Positions 32,745 to 41,142 are shown, counted from the first letter of the stretch. The stretch: 64,000 nucleotides of DNA from Chloroflexota bacterium (GCA_016191435.1 JACPOQ010000051.1:186001-250000); one strand, 5' to 3'. The notes: generated by a model not told the origin, from the sequence alone. Made by a program: numbers and translations.

Positions 32745-33356
32745 CTACTGCCCGTAGGCCGTGTACACCACGGCATCAGAACCAAGCCACGTGCCCACGC
32801 CTCCCACGCTGCCATTGGAAGCGTTGGTACCGTAGCTCAAGTTTCGAGCATAGTGGAGATGCGGTCCTGAGGAACAGGTCCGGGGTTCGTTTTCCGAGAC
32901 GTCGCCAACCCACTCGTCGTACTCCGTTGCATAACTGAGCGAACCACTTGACGAACTGCGCATGTTCTTGAGATGAACAAATGACAGCTTGATGAGCGGC
33001 GTCCACTGCGAGTTGACGTAATAATCCACTGTGTACGTCCGTCCGGCGCAACCACCGCCATAATTGGACAATGTGTAGGCCGCCGCGTACTGGTTCAGAC
33101 CCTGGTACCGGAAGTACGCGGTATAACAGCCGCCGCTCGAGGAGCACCCGGAATTGTCCAGATCCAGCGCATCTTCGTTGTAACCGTTTCCATGGCTATA
33201 TGTGCTGTTCACGTAAGCTGAACGCCACAGTGAGTTCTTATGATTCGAGGTGGCCACGCTGGCGGCGGAACGGGTCGTATCTGACCAGATGCCCGCACCG
33301 ACGATAACCCCGATAACAGCGGAGATGTAGACGATCCTGAGCAACTTTCTGGTCAT
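32745..33356 (-). CDS. secreted protein with degenerate M23 (LasA/LytM-like) metallopeptidase motifs
   Basis: 203 residues. N-terminal membrane/signal helix (IVYISAVIGVIVGAGIWSDT), then a Ser/Tyr/Gly-rich exported domain. TYSHGNGYNEDALDLDNSG fits the first M23 zinc motif (His...Asp), and SSGPHLHYARNL the second (S-G-P-H-L-H-(F/Y)), which carries the third ligand and catalytic His. The core between them is shorter and more polar than in typical M23 endopeptidases, so peptidoglycan cleavage is plausible but not certain. ATG 33356 overlaps the upstream gene's stop (ATGA); an AGGAGGG site precedes it. Confidence 0.7.
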   Translation of the reverse strand: MTRKLLRIVYISAVIGVIVGAGIWSDTTRSAASVATSNHKNSLWRSAYVNSTYSHGNGYNEDALDLDNSGCSSSGGCYTAYFRYQGLNQYAAAYTLSNYGGGCAGRTYTVDYYVNSQWTPLIKLSFVHLKNMRSSSSGSLSYATEYDEWVGDVSENEPRTCSSGPHLHYARNLSYGTNASNGSVGGVGTWLGSDAVVYTAYGQ

Positions 33357-34132
33357 CGCTGTCCCTCCTCGCTTTCCGAGATCTTCCGCGCAAGTTCAAG
33401 GACTTCGTCGTCCGTGAATCTTCCTGTCGTTTTGACCCAGTAGACGGCTGTCCCCTGAGACCACGCGACTATGCGTTCACCTCGCGGATCCGCGGTGACC
33501 TTATCGGGCAGAACCATTAGCGTAGGATAACCGCGAATCGCGGCCGATTGACTGAAGTCGCGGATAGCATTATCCGGAAACTCGTCGAACGTAACCGGGT
33601 CGCGGGGCGTGTAGGCCTGAACTACGAGGCTGAAGTAGTTTGCCGTCCCATCTCCGGATGCGTAGTAGGCGCCGAAGTTGAACTGGGCGCCATCCTGCTC
33701 GCTGATGAGCCCGTTCAGCGGCATTCCCTTTACGAGTGCGGGAGGTATGTTGACGACGGGCAGGCCCGCCGCCGAGGCCTGGGCGAAAGCCTGCTCGCCC
33801 CTCGCCTCCAGCCGTTTCGCGGACGGTCCGCTGAATTCGGGGATTGGCGATCGTTGCGGATTTAGAACTCCCGCGCCGTTGATGACCGGATTGATCACGA
33901 ACAGACCCCATGGAGTGGGCTCGGAGTTCGTTGGTGCGGCAGCCTGTTCCAGGACCGATTGGACATCCGGAGGAATGTCCTTGACGTCACGAATGGGGCC
34001 TACCTTGGGGTCATCCGCGGACACGCTGGTCCACCCCCAGGCCGCAAGCCATGCGGAGCCGGCGAGCATGGCCCCGGCGATGTAGAACACGGTGTCCTTC
34101 CGGCCGAGTCTCTTTATTACCTTCGACAGCAT
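33353..34132 (-). CDS. exported membrane-anchored protein with DUF4367-like C-terminus
   Basis: 259 residues: short basic head, one membrane helix (FYIAGAMLAGSAWLAAWGWT), then a soluble exterior domain. The C-terminus, ERIVAWSQGTAVYWVKTTGR followed by FTDDEVLELARKI, resembles the I-x-W-x-x-x-x-x-Y-x-L-x-G...E-(L/I)-x-x-(I/L)-A-x-(S/K) end of DUF4367 and anti-sigma-factor-like outer domains. It is translationally coupled to the M23-like gene, so it may assist or regulate that protein. ATG 34132; further upstream in-frame residues are not hydrophobic or conserved. Confidence 0.7.
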   Translation of the reverse strand: MLSKVIKRLGRKDTVFYIAGAMLAGSAWLAAWGWTSVSADDPKVGPIRDVKDIPPDVQSVLEQAAAPTNSEPTPWGLFVINPVINGAGVLNPQRSPIPEFSGPSAKRLEARGEQAFAQASAAGLPVVNIPPALVKGMPLNGLISEQDGAQFNFGAYYASGDGTANYFSLVVQAYTPRDPVTFDEFPDNAIRDFSQSAAIRGYPTLMVLPDKVTADPRGERIVAWSQGTAVYWVKTTGRFTDDEVLELARKISESEEGQR

Positions 34133-34217
34133 CACGTCGCTTCCTGAATCCCTGGCCCTCTCGATGGGGACTCGTCGCGGCAGCCCAGCGCGGCGAGAGG
34201 CTACTCCCCGCCCGCCC

Positions 34218-34266
34218 GGCCGTAAAATCGGCAAAGCGGGCTCAGCGAGGGTAGCCGGGTTCGGCC
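34218..34266 (+). other. possible partial GEMM-I-like RNA motif
   Basis: GGCCG/CGGCC pairing ends enclose GGCAAAGCGGGCTCAGCGAG and GGTAGCCGGGTT. The blocks GCAAAGC and GGTAGCCGGGTT are the two conserved blocks in the 3' half of class I cyclic-di-GMP riboswitches. The 5' half is not seen and no plus-strand gene follows, so this may be chance or a remnant. Confidence 0.2.
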
Positions 34267-34378
34267 ATCACCCGTAAGCCACCTTTCGGGTCATTTCCAT
34301 GAGTTTTACAGTCGTGTTACGCAGATTAGTGGCGATCATCCGAGTTGCACATACGACGCCCCGGCGTGGGAACTTGTG

Positions 34379-34882
34379 TCAGGCGGACGCCGTCTCCGCG
34401 GCGGGCCCGGCGTCTATCCGAAGGCAGCAGGACAGGTGGCGGCCCGCCCACGCGTTGAGAGCGGCTCCGGCGAGGCCGGTAGCCTGGACGAAGGCAAGTC
34501 GTTTGTTTCGGAGCTGGTTTGGCGAGAGCGAAAGCTTCGCGCAAATCGCCGCGTCATCCGCGCCCTCGGCAACAAGCTTCAAGAATGTCGCTGACTCGTC
34601 CCCCGCTTTCGGGAAATGACCTCCCAGCCTATCGGGGACCTGCGCCTGCGTGGCGCCGCCCCGCAAACAGCAAAGGTAGTGGCGTCCTGCCCATGCGCCC
34701 AATCGCCGGTGGTGTAACCCGCTGCGAATACGATACCGCCGCATCCTGCTCCGTAGCGCCGCATAGTCGATGGCAAGCACCAGGCACATCTCGGTGTCTC
34801 TCATCCCCCGCGCGACGAGCACGAGCAGGTTCGCGTCTTCTGGGGAAAGCAGCTGGTGCTTGCTGAGGTCCTGGTATGGCAT
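34379..34882 (-). CDS. protein with two tandem degenerate HTH modules
   Basis: 167 residues built from two similar halves. Half 1 (~8-75): LLSPEDANLLVLVARGMRDT then LGAWAGRHYLCCLR. Half 2 (~93-158): SATFLKLVAEGADDAAICAK then NAWAGRHLSCCLR. Each half has the L-x-x-V-A-x-G-x-x-(D/E)-x-x-I/M helix-turn-helix pattern of LuxR/sigma region 4 followed by an identical A-W-A-G-R-H-x-x-C-C-L-R tail, indicating internal duplication. No receiver or ligand domain. A GGGAG site precedes ATG 34882. It is upstream of the exported-protein operon on the same strand and could be its regulator. Not a known family. Confidence 0.65.
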   Translation of the reverse strand: MPYQDLSKHQLLSPEDANLLVLVARGMRDTEMCLVLAIDYAALRSRMRRYRIRSGLHHRRLGAWAGRHYLCCLRGGATQAQVPDRLGGHFPKAGDESATFLKLVAEGADDAAICAKLSLSPNQLRNKRLAFVQATGLAGAALNAWAGRHLSCCLRIDAGPAAETASA

Positions 34883-35001
34883 GCTCCGCTCCCGCAATGG
34901 TTCGAAGACGCCCCAACAGTACGACGGGCTGGAGCCGGTTCGCCAGTGGCGTTTTGGGTCACGAGTTCGCCAGCCCGGGGGATTCGGCGATCCGGCGCGC
35001 G

Positions 35002-36645
35002 CTACGCCAGGCCCGCGACCGGCTCCGCCAGCAGCGGCGATTCCACTCCGCGCTCCCGGCGGACGGCGGCGGCGACGAAGTCGCGGAAGAGGGGGTGCGG
35101 GCGGTTCGGGCGGCTCTGCAGCTCCGGGTGGAACTGCGTCCCGAGCATGAACGGGTGGCCCGTGATCTCGGAAATCTCCACCAGCGAGCCATCGGGCGAG
35201 GTGCCGCTCACGCCCAGGCCGGCGGCCTCGAGCTGTGCCTTGTACTTGTTGTTGAACTCCCAGCGGTGGCGGTGGCGTTCGAACACGAGGTTGCTGTCGT
35301 AGGCCCGCGCGGCGAGGCTGTTCTCGATGAGGGTGCAGGGGTACGCGCCGAGCCGCATCGTGCCGCCCTTGTCCTTGATCCCGAGCTGTTCTTCCAGCAG
35401 CGAAATCACCGGGTAGGGCGATTCGGGGTCGATCTCGGTGGTGTTGGCGCCGCCCATCCCGCAGACGTTGCGCGCGAACTCCGTCACCATCACCTGCATC
35501 CCGAGGCAGAGCCCCAGGTACGGGATGCGATGCGTGCGCGCATAGGTCGCCGCCTGGATCTTCCCCTCCCAGCCGCGCTCGCCGAACCCGCCCGGCACGA
35601 TGACCCCATGGACGCCGTCGAGCACGGCCGACGCGTCGCGCGATTCGAGCGTCTCCGCGTGCACCCAGCGGATGTCCACCTCGACGTTGTTGGCGATCCC
35701 GGCGTGCGCCAGCGATTCCTTCACCGAGAGGTACGCGTCGTGCAGTTCGACATACTTGCCCACGACCGCGACTTCGACGACGCCCGCGGGGTGCTTCAGC
35801 CGGTCGACCATCTCCCGCCATTCGGCGAGGTCGCGCGCGCCTTCGAGCCCGAGCCGTTCGAGCACGTAATCGCCGAGGCCGCGCTCTTCGAGCAGCAGGG
35901 GCACCTCGTAGATCGTCGCGACCGTCTCCATCGGGATCACGGCGCGCGGGTCGACGTCGCAGAAGAGCGCGACCTTGTCGAGGATGTCGCGCGGCACGGG
36001 GTGGTCGGCGCGCGTGAGGATGACGTCGGGCTGGATGCCCTTCGAGCGCAGTTCACGGACGGAGTGCTGCGTCGGTTTCGTCTTCAGCTCGCCCGTCGCG
36101 CCCACCCACGGGAGGAAGGTGACATGCACGCTGAGGACCGTGTTGCGCGCCTGCTCGTGGCGGATCTGGCGGATGGCTTCGATGAAGGACTCGCCTTCGA
36201 TGTCACCGACGGTGCCCCCGACTTCGCAGATCAGCACCTCGCACTGCGCGGCCTCGGCGGCGCCATAGATACGTTGCTTGATCTCGTTGGTGAGGTGGGG
36301 GACGGCCTGGATCGTGCCGCCGAGGTAATCGCCGCGGCGTTCACGTTCGAGCACCGAGAGGTAGATGCGCCCGCTCGTGACGGAGGCCGCGTGCGTGAGG
36401 TCCTGGTCGATGAAGCGCTCGTAGTGGCCGAGGTCAAGGTCCGTCTCGGCGCCGTCGCTGGTGACGAAGACCTCGCCGTGCTGGTAGGGCGACATGGTGC
36501 CCGGGTCGACGTTGAGGTAGGGGTCGAGCTTCTGGATGGAGACGGAGACGCCGCGAGACTTGAGGATCCTGCCGAGGGAGGCGGTGGTGATGCCCTTGCC
36601 AACCGAGGAGACGACACCGCCGGTAACAAAGATGAACTTCGGCAT
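35002..36645 (-). CDS. pyrG: CTP synthase
   Basis: 547 residues, normal length. Converts UTP to CTP using glutamine or ammonia. Amidoligase domain (1-~270): KFIFVTGGVVSSVGKGITTA, SIQKLDPYLNVDPGTMSPYQ, GEVFVTSDGAETDLDLGHYE, EVGGTVGDIEGESFIEAIRQ. Glutamine amidotransferase domain: GVIVPGGFGERGWEGKI, nucleophile LGLCLGMQVMV and C-terminal GTQFHPELQSRP with the His-Glu pair. Standing alone between the HTH gene and the phosphorylase gene, on the same strand as both. Confidence 0.98.
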   Translation of the reverse strand: MPKFIFVTGGVVSSVGKGITTASLGRILKSRGVSVSIQKLDPYLNVDPGTMSPYQHGEVFVTSDGAETDLDLGHYERFIDQDLTHAASVTSGRIYLSVLERERRGDYLGGTIQAVPHLTNEIKQRIYGAAEAAQCEVLICEVGGTVGDIEGESFIEAIRQIRHEQARNTVLSVHVTFLPWVGATGELKTKPTQHSVRELRSKGIQPDVILTRADHPVPRDILDKVALFCDVDPRAVIPMETVATIYEVPLLLEERGLGDYVLERLGLEGARDLAEWREMVDRLKHPAGVVEVAVVGKYVELHDAYLSVKESLAHAGIANNVEVDIRWVHAETLESRDASAVLDGVHGVIVPGGFGERGWEGKIQAATYARTHRIPYLGLCLGMQVMVTEFARNVCGMGGANTTEIDPESPYPVISLLEEQLGIKDKGGTMRLGAYPCTLIENSLAARAYDSNLVFERHRHRWEFNNKYKAQLEAAGLGVSGTSPDGSLVEISEITGHPFMLGTQFHPELQSRPNRPHPLFRDFVAAAVRRERGVESPLLAEPVAGLA

Positions 36646-36788
36646 GGCCTCCCACTACGAACGGTGCTTAACCAATGCTACGGGGCGGGGGTAGGGTGGT
36701 CAACGAACATCTGTGTTAATTCTGGCGGCGGTGTGGGTGGGGCTGCGCGGCCGGACACCGCCGCCCGCCGTTTCATTTCGTCCCGGAA

Positions 36789-37502
36789 TTACCCCGGCGC
36801 CACCGCCGCGTCCAGCGCGATGCGCAGCATCGCGTCCTCGCCGGCCGCGATGTCGGCATCGTTCGCCCAGGTCTCGTGCGCGCCCACGCGGTCCACCGCG
36901 AGGCAGATGCAGCCCGCGCGCAGCCCCCGGTGCAGCGCGACCGTGAAGATCGCTGCCGCCTCCATCTCGACTGCGATCACGCCCCGGCGCCGCCAGCGCT
37001 CCCAGTCGTCGGCCTGGTGGTAGAAGGCGTCTTCCGAGATGAACAGCCCCATGTGCGCCGCCCGCTCGCCTTCTGCCGCTGCATCCACCAGCGCCCGCGT
37101 GACGGCGAAATCGGCCACGGGCGCGAACGGATCACCCTCGAGGTACTGGCGCGTCGTCCCGCACATCGGCACCGAGGCCGTCGCGACCGCAAGGTCGAGC
37201 ACGCCCACGTGGGCGGCAACGGCGCCGCAGGTGCCTGCGCGAATGACGGTCGTGACGCCGAGGTTGGCCAGCTCTTCGGTCACGATCGCGGCGCTTGGGC
37301 CGCCCATCCCGGTGGTCTGCACCGAGACCGGCGTGCCGCGCCAGCGTCCCGTGAACCCGAGCAGCCCGCGGTGCTCGTTGTAGCAGGCGGCGCGATCGAG
37401 CATGCCCGCGCAACGGCGAGCCCGGCCGGGGTCGCCGACCAGGAGCGCGGCGGCGGCCACCTCGCCCTTGCGGGCGCGGACGTGGAGTTGCGTTTCACTC
37501 AT
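36789..37502 (-). CDS. nucleoside phosphorylase (PNP/uridine phosphorylase family)
   Basis: 237 residues. Cleaves nucleosides with phosphate to base and ribose-1-phosphate. Conserved: ALLVGDPGRARR, the phosphate-binding GFTGRWRGTPVSVQTTGMGG, IRAGTCGAVAAHVG, base/ribose-binding EDAFYHQADDWERWRRRGVI and AVEMEAAAIFTVALHRGLRA. The E-M-E-A motif and length match the hexameric NP-I group; DeoD-type purine or Udp-type uridine activity cannot be separated with certainty. ATG 37502 is the start; another in-frame ATG is 3 codons upstream. Confidence 0.92.
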   Translation of the reverse strand: MSETQLHVRARKGEVAAAALLVGDPGRARRCAGMLDRAACYNEHRGLLGFTGRWRGTPVSVQTTGMGGPSAAIVTEELANLGVTTVIRAGTCGAVAAHVGVLDLAVATASVPMCGTTRQYLEGDPFAPVADFAVTRALVDAAAEGERAAHMGLFISEDAFYHQADDWERWRRRGVIAVEMEAAAIFTVALHRGLRAGCICLAVDRVGAHETWANDADIAAGEDAMLRIALDAAVAPG

Positions 37503-37657
37503 CGGCGGCATTGTAGGCGGGGGGCGTCCAACCCGGCACTGGTCTGAAAATCGCCCCCGCACAGCCGCACTCGCAGGGCATCTCGGTAGATGGGATGAAA
37601 AAGGCCGGTCCCTCGCGCAGTCACGATAGAGTGCTGCAAAAACAGGAGGAACCGGCA

Positions 37658-38782
37658 ATGGCACAGCGTAGCGAAGGACTGCGGGCGGCGAAAGGGCTCA
37701 GCATGGGACTGGACCTGGGCGACCGGATATCGGAGGTGTGCCTCAAAGACCGCGAGGGCGAGGTGCTCGAGCGGGCGAAAGTGAAGACGAAGGACACGGC
37801 GATGGCGGCGTACTTCGGAGGGCGGGCACGGTGCCGCGTGGTGCTGGAAGTGGGCACCCATTCGCCGTGGGTACAGCGGCTGCTAGCGGGCCTGGGGCAC
37901 GAGGCAGTGGTGGCCAACCCGCACCAGGTACGGCTGATCGCTGAGAGCGTCGAGAAGGGCGACAGCAGTGATGCCGAGATCTTGGCCGACCTCGGGCGGA
38001 TGGGGTTCGGGGCGTTGCGGACCGTCGAGCACCGCAGCGCCGAGGCCCAGGCGGATATGGAAGTGCTGCGCGCGCGGGCGCTATTGGTGCGCCAGCGCGC
38101 GGCCCTCGCGACACACATCCGGGGCGTGGTGAAAGCGAACGGGGCGCGCGTGAGCGGGTGCGGCGTGCGGGCCAGCAGCGAGAAGGTGCTCGAACAGGTG
38201 CCACTGGCGCTGCGCCCGACGATTGCACCCCTGCAGCAGCAAGTGGAAGCCCTGAGCGGCAGCATCCGCGCCTACGACCGGCGCGTCGCGGAACTGATCG
38301 AGGAGCGCTACCCGGTGGCGACGCTCTTGCAGCGGGTGCGCGGGGTGGGGCCAATTACCGCTCTCACCTACGTGCTCGTGATCGGGCGGCCGGAGCGCTT
38401 CCGCCGCAGCCGGCAGGTGGGGGCATACGTGGGGCTGGTGCCCAGGCGCCGGCAATCGGGGGACCGCGACCCGGAGCTGGGCGTGACGAAAGCGGGCGAT
38501 GGCGAGATGCGGCGGCTGCTGGTGCAGTGTGCCCACCACATCCTCAGCCACGAGAGCGCGGACAGCGCGTTGCGGCGCTGGGGGCTGAAGAAAGCGGAGG
38601 GCGGCAAGACCGCCTACAAACGCGCCGTCGTCGCCGTCGCCCGCAAACTGGCCGTGCTCCTGCACGTGCTCTGGCTGCGGGGCGAAGTCTACGAAGCGTT
38701 TCCGAACAGCCGCGACGAGCAGGGCGAGCCGGCTGAGCAGGCGCAGAAGGAGGTCGCAGTGAGCACCACCACCGTCGCCTAA
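37658..38782 (+). CDS. IS110-family transposase (intact)
   Basis: 374 residues. RuvC-like DEDD domain: GLDLGDRISEVCL (first Asp), VVLEVGTHSPWVQRLL (Glu) and GDSSDAEILADLG (Asp cluster). C-terminal Transposase_20 domain: LQRVRGVGPITALTYVLVIG and GAYVGLVPRRRQSGDRDPEL with the catalytic-Ser region near GDGEMRRLLVQCAHHIL. An AGGAGGA site precedes ATG 37658. No frameshift seen, so the element may be active. IS110 elements lack long terminal inverted repeats; recombination is guided by a bridge RNA encoded in a non-coding end. High-GC and similar to the host in codon use. Confidence 0.95.
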   Translation: MAQRSEGLRAAKGLSMGLDLGDRISEVCLKDREGEVLERAKVKTKDTAMAAYFGGRARCRVVLEVGTHSPWVQRLLAGLGHEAVVANPHQVRLIAESVEKGDSSDAEILADLGRMGFGALRTVEHRSAEAQADMEVLRARALLVRQRAALATHIRGVVKANGARVSGCGVRASSEKVLEQVPLALRPTIAPLQQQVEALSGSIRAYDRRVAELIEERYPVATLLQRVRGVGPITALTYVLVIGRPERFRRSRQVGAYVGLVPRRRQSGDRDPELGVTKAGDGEMRRLLVQCAHHILSHESADSALRRWGLKKAEGGKTAYKRAVVAVARKLAVLLHVLWLRGEVYEAFPNSRDEQGEPAEQAQKEVAVSTTTVA

Positions 38783-38960
38783 AGCGAGACTCACCCGAGG
38801 CGAAGGACCACCGCCGAGAGGCATACCTGTGTCCGCCGCCGGGGTGACTGCGCGGCCACGGCTGGGGGCCCCTACGGGAGACCCCGTCCAGGTAGATTGC
38901 AGCCCCCGGAGAACCGTCAGGACCCCAGCATGCACGCGGTCAGAGAAGACCGGAACGAGT
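38783..38960 (+). ncRNA. candidate IS110 non-coding end with structured (bridge/seek-type) RNA
   Basis: No coding content. Contains a nested hairpin: outer GGGGGC/GCCCCC (38864-38869 with 38902-38907) and inner ACGGG-AGAC-CCCGT (38874-38887). In IS110/IS1111 elements such a structured RNA, upstream or downstream of the transposase, recognises donor and target DNA. The ~155 bp upstream of the transposase (37503-37657) are the alternative location. Exact element ends cannot be fixed from one copy. Confidence 0.4.
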
Positions 38961-39123
38961 GCGAATGGAAGTGTAGGCACCTGGCACAGGCAGCACGGAG
39001 GCGGAGGCGAAGGGACGATGGCCGCAGACCCAAGCCTACGGCGCCCATGGCGCCGACCGGGGCCGCTTGGACCATCGCGCGCAAAGCCACTGACGTGGCC
39101 TTGACCAACTGGCCTTTTTCATG

Positions 39124-39320
39124 GAAGTCGTGGCCCTCTGGGGCCACGGGTGCGACCTCCGATGTCCCGGGACTGGAACACCGGTCCGGCGAGTGAGCAC
39201 ACGTGGATCAGCGGGCGAGCGCAACAGCGCGAGACCGCGGCGACCGCAGCCACCCACCGCCACGGGCGTGTAATTCCATCTCTGGTTGTAGCGCCGCGCC
39301 ATCACCGACTCGGAACTCGG
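39124..39320 (-). repeat. R1 ~200-bp dispersed repeat, copy C (inverted)
   Basis: On the minus strand it reads from CGAGTTCCGAGTCGGTGATG through GGTGGGTGGCTGCGGTCGCC and GCTGATCCACGTGTGC to the closing hairpin CGTGGCCC-CAGA-GGGCCACG (39129-39148 on plus). Order of blocks is the same as in copies A and B. It lies between the IS110 element and the HNH gene. Confidence 0.75.
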
Positions 39321-39403
39321 CCGCTCGGCGCTCGGAACTCGGGCCTTCAGATTGCGCCGGTTCGTTCCCGCTTGCTACCATCCGTGCAAGGCGGGCAGTC
39401 GCG

Positions 39404-39934
39404 ATGGACACGGGATCGGTCCTCGTACTGAACCAGAATTACGAGCCGCTCAACGTTTGCAACGTGCGGCGCGCGATGATCCTTGTGCTCCGTGGTAAGG
39501 CCGAAGTTGTGGAAATTTCGCGCGAGGCCATCCACACCGCATCCCAGGTGTTTCCCTTACCCTCGGTCATCCGCCTCTTCCACCTGATCCGGCGGCCACG
39601 CCCGAAGGTGCGCCTCACGCGCAAAGAGATCTTCGTCCGCGACAACTGGACCTGTGTGTATTGCGGCCGGATGACCCGAGACCTCACCCTCGACCACGTC
39701 CTGCCGCGCCACAGGGGCGGACAGCACACGTGGGAAAACCTCGTCAGCGCCTGCAAGTCCTGCAACCACCGCAAGGCCGGCTTCACGCCCGCCGAGGCGC
39801 GCATGCACCTCCCGCGTGAACCGCAGCAGCCGCGGGTCTCCATCTATTACACGTTCTTCCAGTACCTCGGCCACCAGACGGAGTGGCGCAAGTTTGTCCC
39901 CGGCTACGAACCCGTCGCCGCCGCGGCCGGCTAA
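39404..39934 (+). CDS. HNH endonuclease family protein
   Basis: 176 residues. The N-terminal half (VLVLNQNYEPLNVCNVRRAM, then RGKAEVVEIS) is a conserved domain found in cyanobacterial and Chloroflexota HNH proteins. The HNH domain follows: CVYCGRMTRDLTLDHVLPRH (first zinc CxxC and the DH catalytic pair), then HTWENLVSACKSCNHRKAG (Asn and second CxxC). ATG 39404 is preferred, as the conserved domain begins directly there. These chromosomal HNH genes are widespread and not tied to a restriction system here; cellular role unknown. Confidence 0.93.
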   Translation: MDTGSVLVLNQNYEPLNVCNVRRAMILVLRGKAEVVEISREAIHTASQVFPLPSVIRLFHLIRRPRPKVRLTRKEIFVRDNWTCVYCGRMTRDLTLDHVLPRHRGGQHTWENLVSACKSCNHRKAGFTPAEARMHLPREPQQPRVSIYYTFFQYLGHQTEWRKFVPGYEPVAAAAG

Positions 39935-40068
39935 CGCCCTCGTGCGAGATAATCATCGAACGCTGACTCGGATTCGTACGCAACTACCGCCCGCCACCAT
40001 CCTTGCGGCCGCGCGATTCCCGTCAGACACGGTTAGCCCCTCGGTCCCCGAGCCCCTCAGCCCCTGCC
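39935..40068. other. intergenic, low complexity
   Basis: No gene. 40030-40065 has degenerate CCCCTCGGTCCCCGAGCCCC-type repeats like those at 4420-4470. Confidence 0.4.
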
Positions 40069-41142
40069 CTAAAACTCCCCGCGCAGCTTCGGGTTCGAGC
40101 TTGCAGCCGCCTGTGCCAACCCCAGCTCCACGAGGTTCTGCGCGGCCGAATCGTAGCCGGTGAAGCCCTCGCCCACGGTCTCGCCGGCGAGGTGCCGCGC
40201 GAGGATGCCTTCGGTGATAACCGCCAGCTTGTAATTCGCGAAGATCTGGTAGAAGTCGATGTGTTCGACGTTGCGGCCCGTCTTGCGGCCGTATTCGGCC
40301 ACGAGTTCCTCGCGAGAGAGGAAGCCATCCTGGGCCGTGATCGCGGCGTTCGGGCGCACCTTCACGCGCTCCTCGGGGTCGCCTTTGTTGCCCCAGTACA
40401 CCAGCGTGTAGCCGAGGTCCGAAAGTGGGTCGCCGAGCGTCGACATCTCCCAGTCGAGCACCGCCACCACCTTCCCGGGGTCATCCGGCGCGAGGATCAT
40501 GTTCCCGAAGCGGTAGTCGCCGTGGACAATGGTTGGCGGCGGTGAGGGCGGGATGGCCGCGCGCAGGCGCCGCATCAGCTCATCGAACGCCGGCAGCTCG
40601 CGCGTCTTCGAACGCTCCCACTGCTCGCTCCAGCGGCGCACCTGGCGTTCGAGGTAGCCCTCCGGCTTGTGCGCGAAATCGCCCAGCCCCACGGCGTTGT
40701 AGTCGATGGCGTGCAACTGCACCATCGTGTCCAGCAGCGCGTAGCTCATCCTCCGGCGCTCTTCGGGTGTCGTTGCGTACCCGTCGGGCAGCGCCGACAC
40801 CACGATGACGCCTTCGCGGTAATCCATCACGTAGAACGGGTAGTCGTTCACGGTGGTGTCTTCGCAGAGCGCGATCGGGCGCGGGGCGGGGAAGTTCGCC
40901 TTTTCCATGCCCGAGAGCACCTTGAACTCGCGCGCCATGTCGTGCGCCGTCGGGAGTACATGCCCAAGGGGAGGCCGGCGCATCACCCACTCCTTGCCGC
41001 CCCCGGAGACATGGTAGGTGAGGTTCGAACGGCCATCGCCGATGAGGCGGAACTCGAGTTTGGTGTCCCCGCCGGGCACGTGCTCGGCGAAGAAACGGGA
41101 AACGTTGTCGTAACGGACACCGGGAGGCACTTCGCTGGTCAT
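40069..41142 (-). CDS. APH-like phosphotransferase (ACAD10/11 N-domain type)
   Basis: 357 residues. Kinase-like fold: ATP lysine region EWVMRRPPLGHVLPTAHDMA, conserved YPFYVMDYREGVIV, catalytic loop TIVHGDYRFGNMILAPDDPG, metal motif AVLDWEMSTLGDPLSDLGY, and KLAVITEGILARHLAG. The R-R-P-P-L-G and D-W-E-M-(S/A)-T-x-G-D-P blocks are those of the phosphotransferases fused to or near acyl-CoA dehydrogenases (ACAD10/11). In ACAD10/11 the kinase phosphorylates 4-hydroxyacyl-CoAs for beta-oxidation. An acyl-CoA dehydrogenase and an enoyl-CoA hydratase exist in the window but not adjacent, so a role in hydroxy-acid catabolism is an inference. Confidence 0.92.
   Translation of the reverse strand: MTSEVPPGVRYDNVSRFFAEHVPGGDTKLEFRLIGDGRSNLTYHVSGGGKEWVMRRPPLGHVLPTAHDMAREFKVLSGMEKANFPAPRPIALCEDTTVNDYPFYVMDYREGVIVVSALPDGYATTPEERRRMSYALLDTMVQLHAIDYNAVGLGDFAHKPEGYLERQVRRWSEQWERSKTRELPAFDELMRRLRAAIPPSPPPTIVHGDYRFGNMILAPDDPGKVVAVLDWEMSTLGDPLSDLGYTLVYWGNKGDPEERVKVRPNAAITAQDGFLSREELVAEYGRKTGRNVEHIDFYQIFANYKLAVITEGILARHLAGETVGEGFTGYDSAAQNLVELGLAQAAASSNPKLRGEF

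Noticed and set aside
34883..35821. Extension of the HTH-protein frame far upstream, over pyrG
   Set aside because: Residues are antisense/out-of-frame pyrG; the ATG at 34882 has its own ribosome site and starts the duplicated domain.
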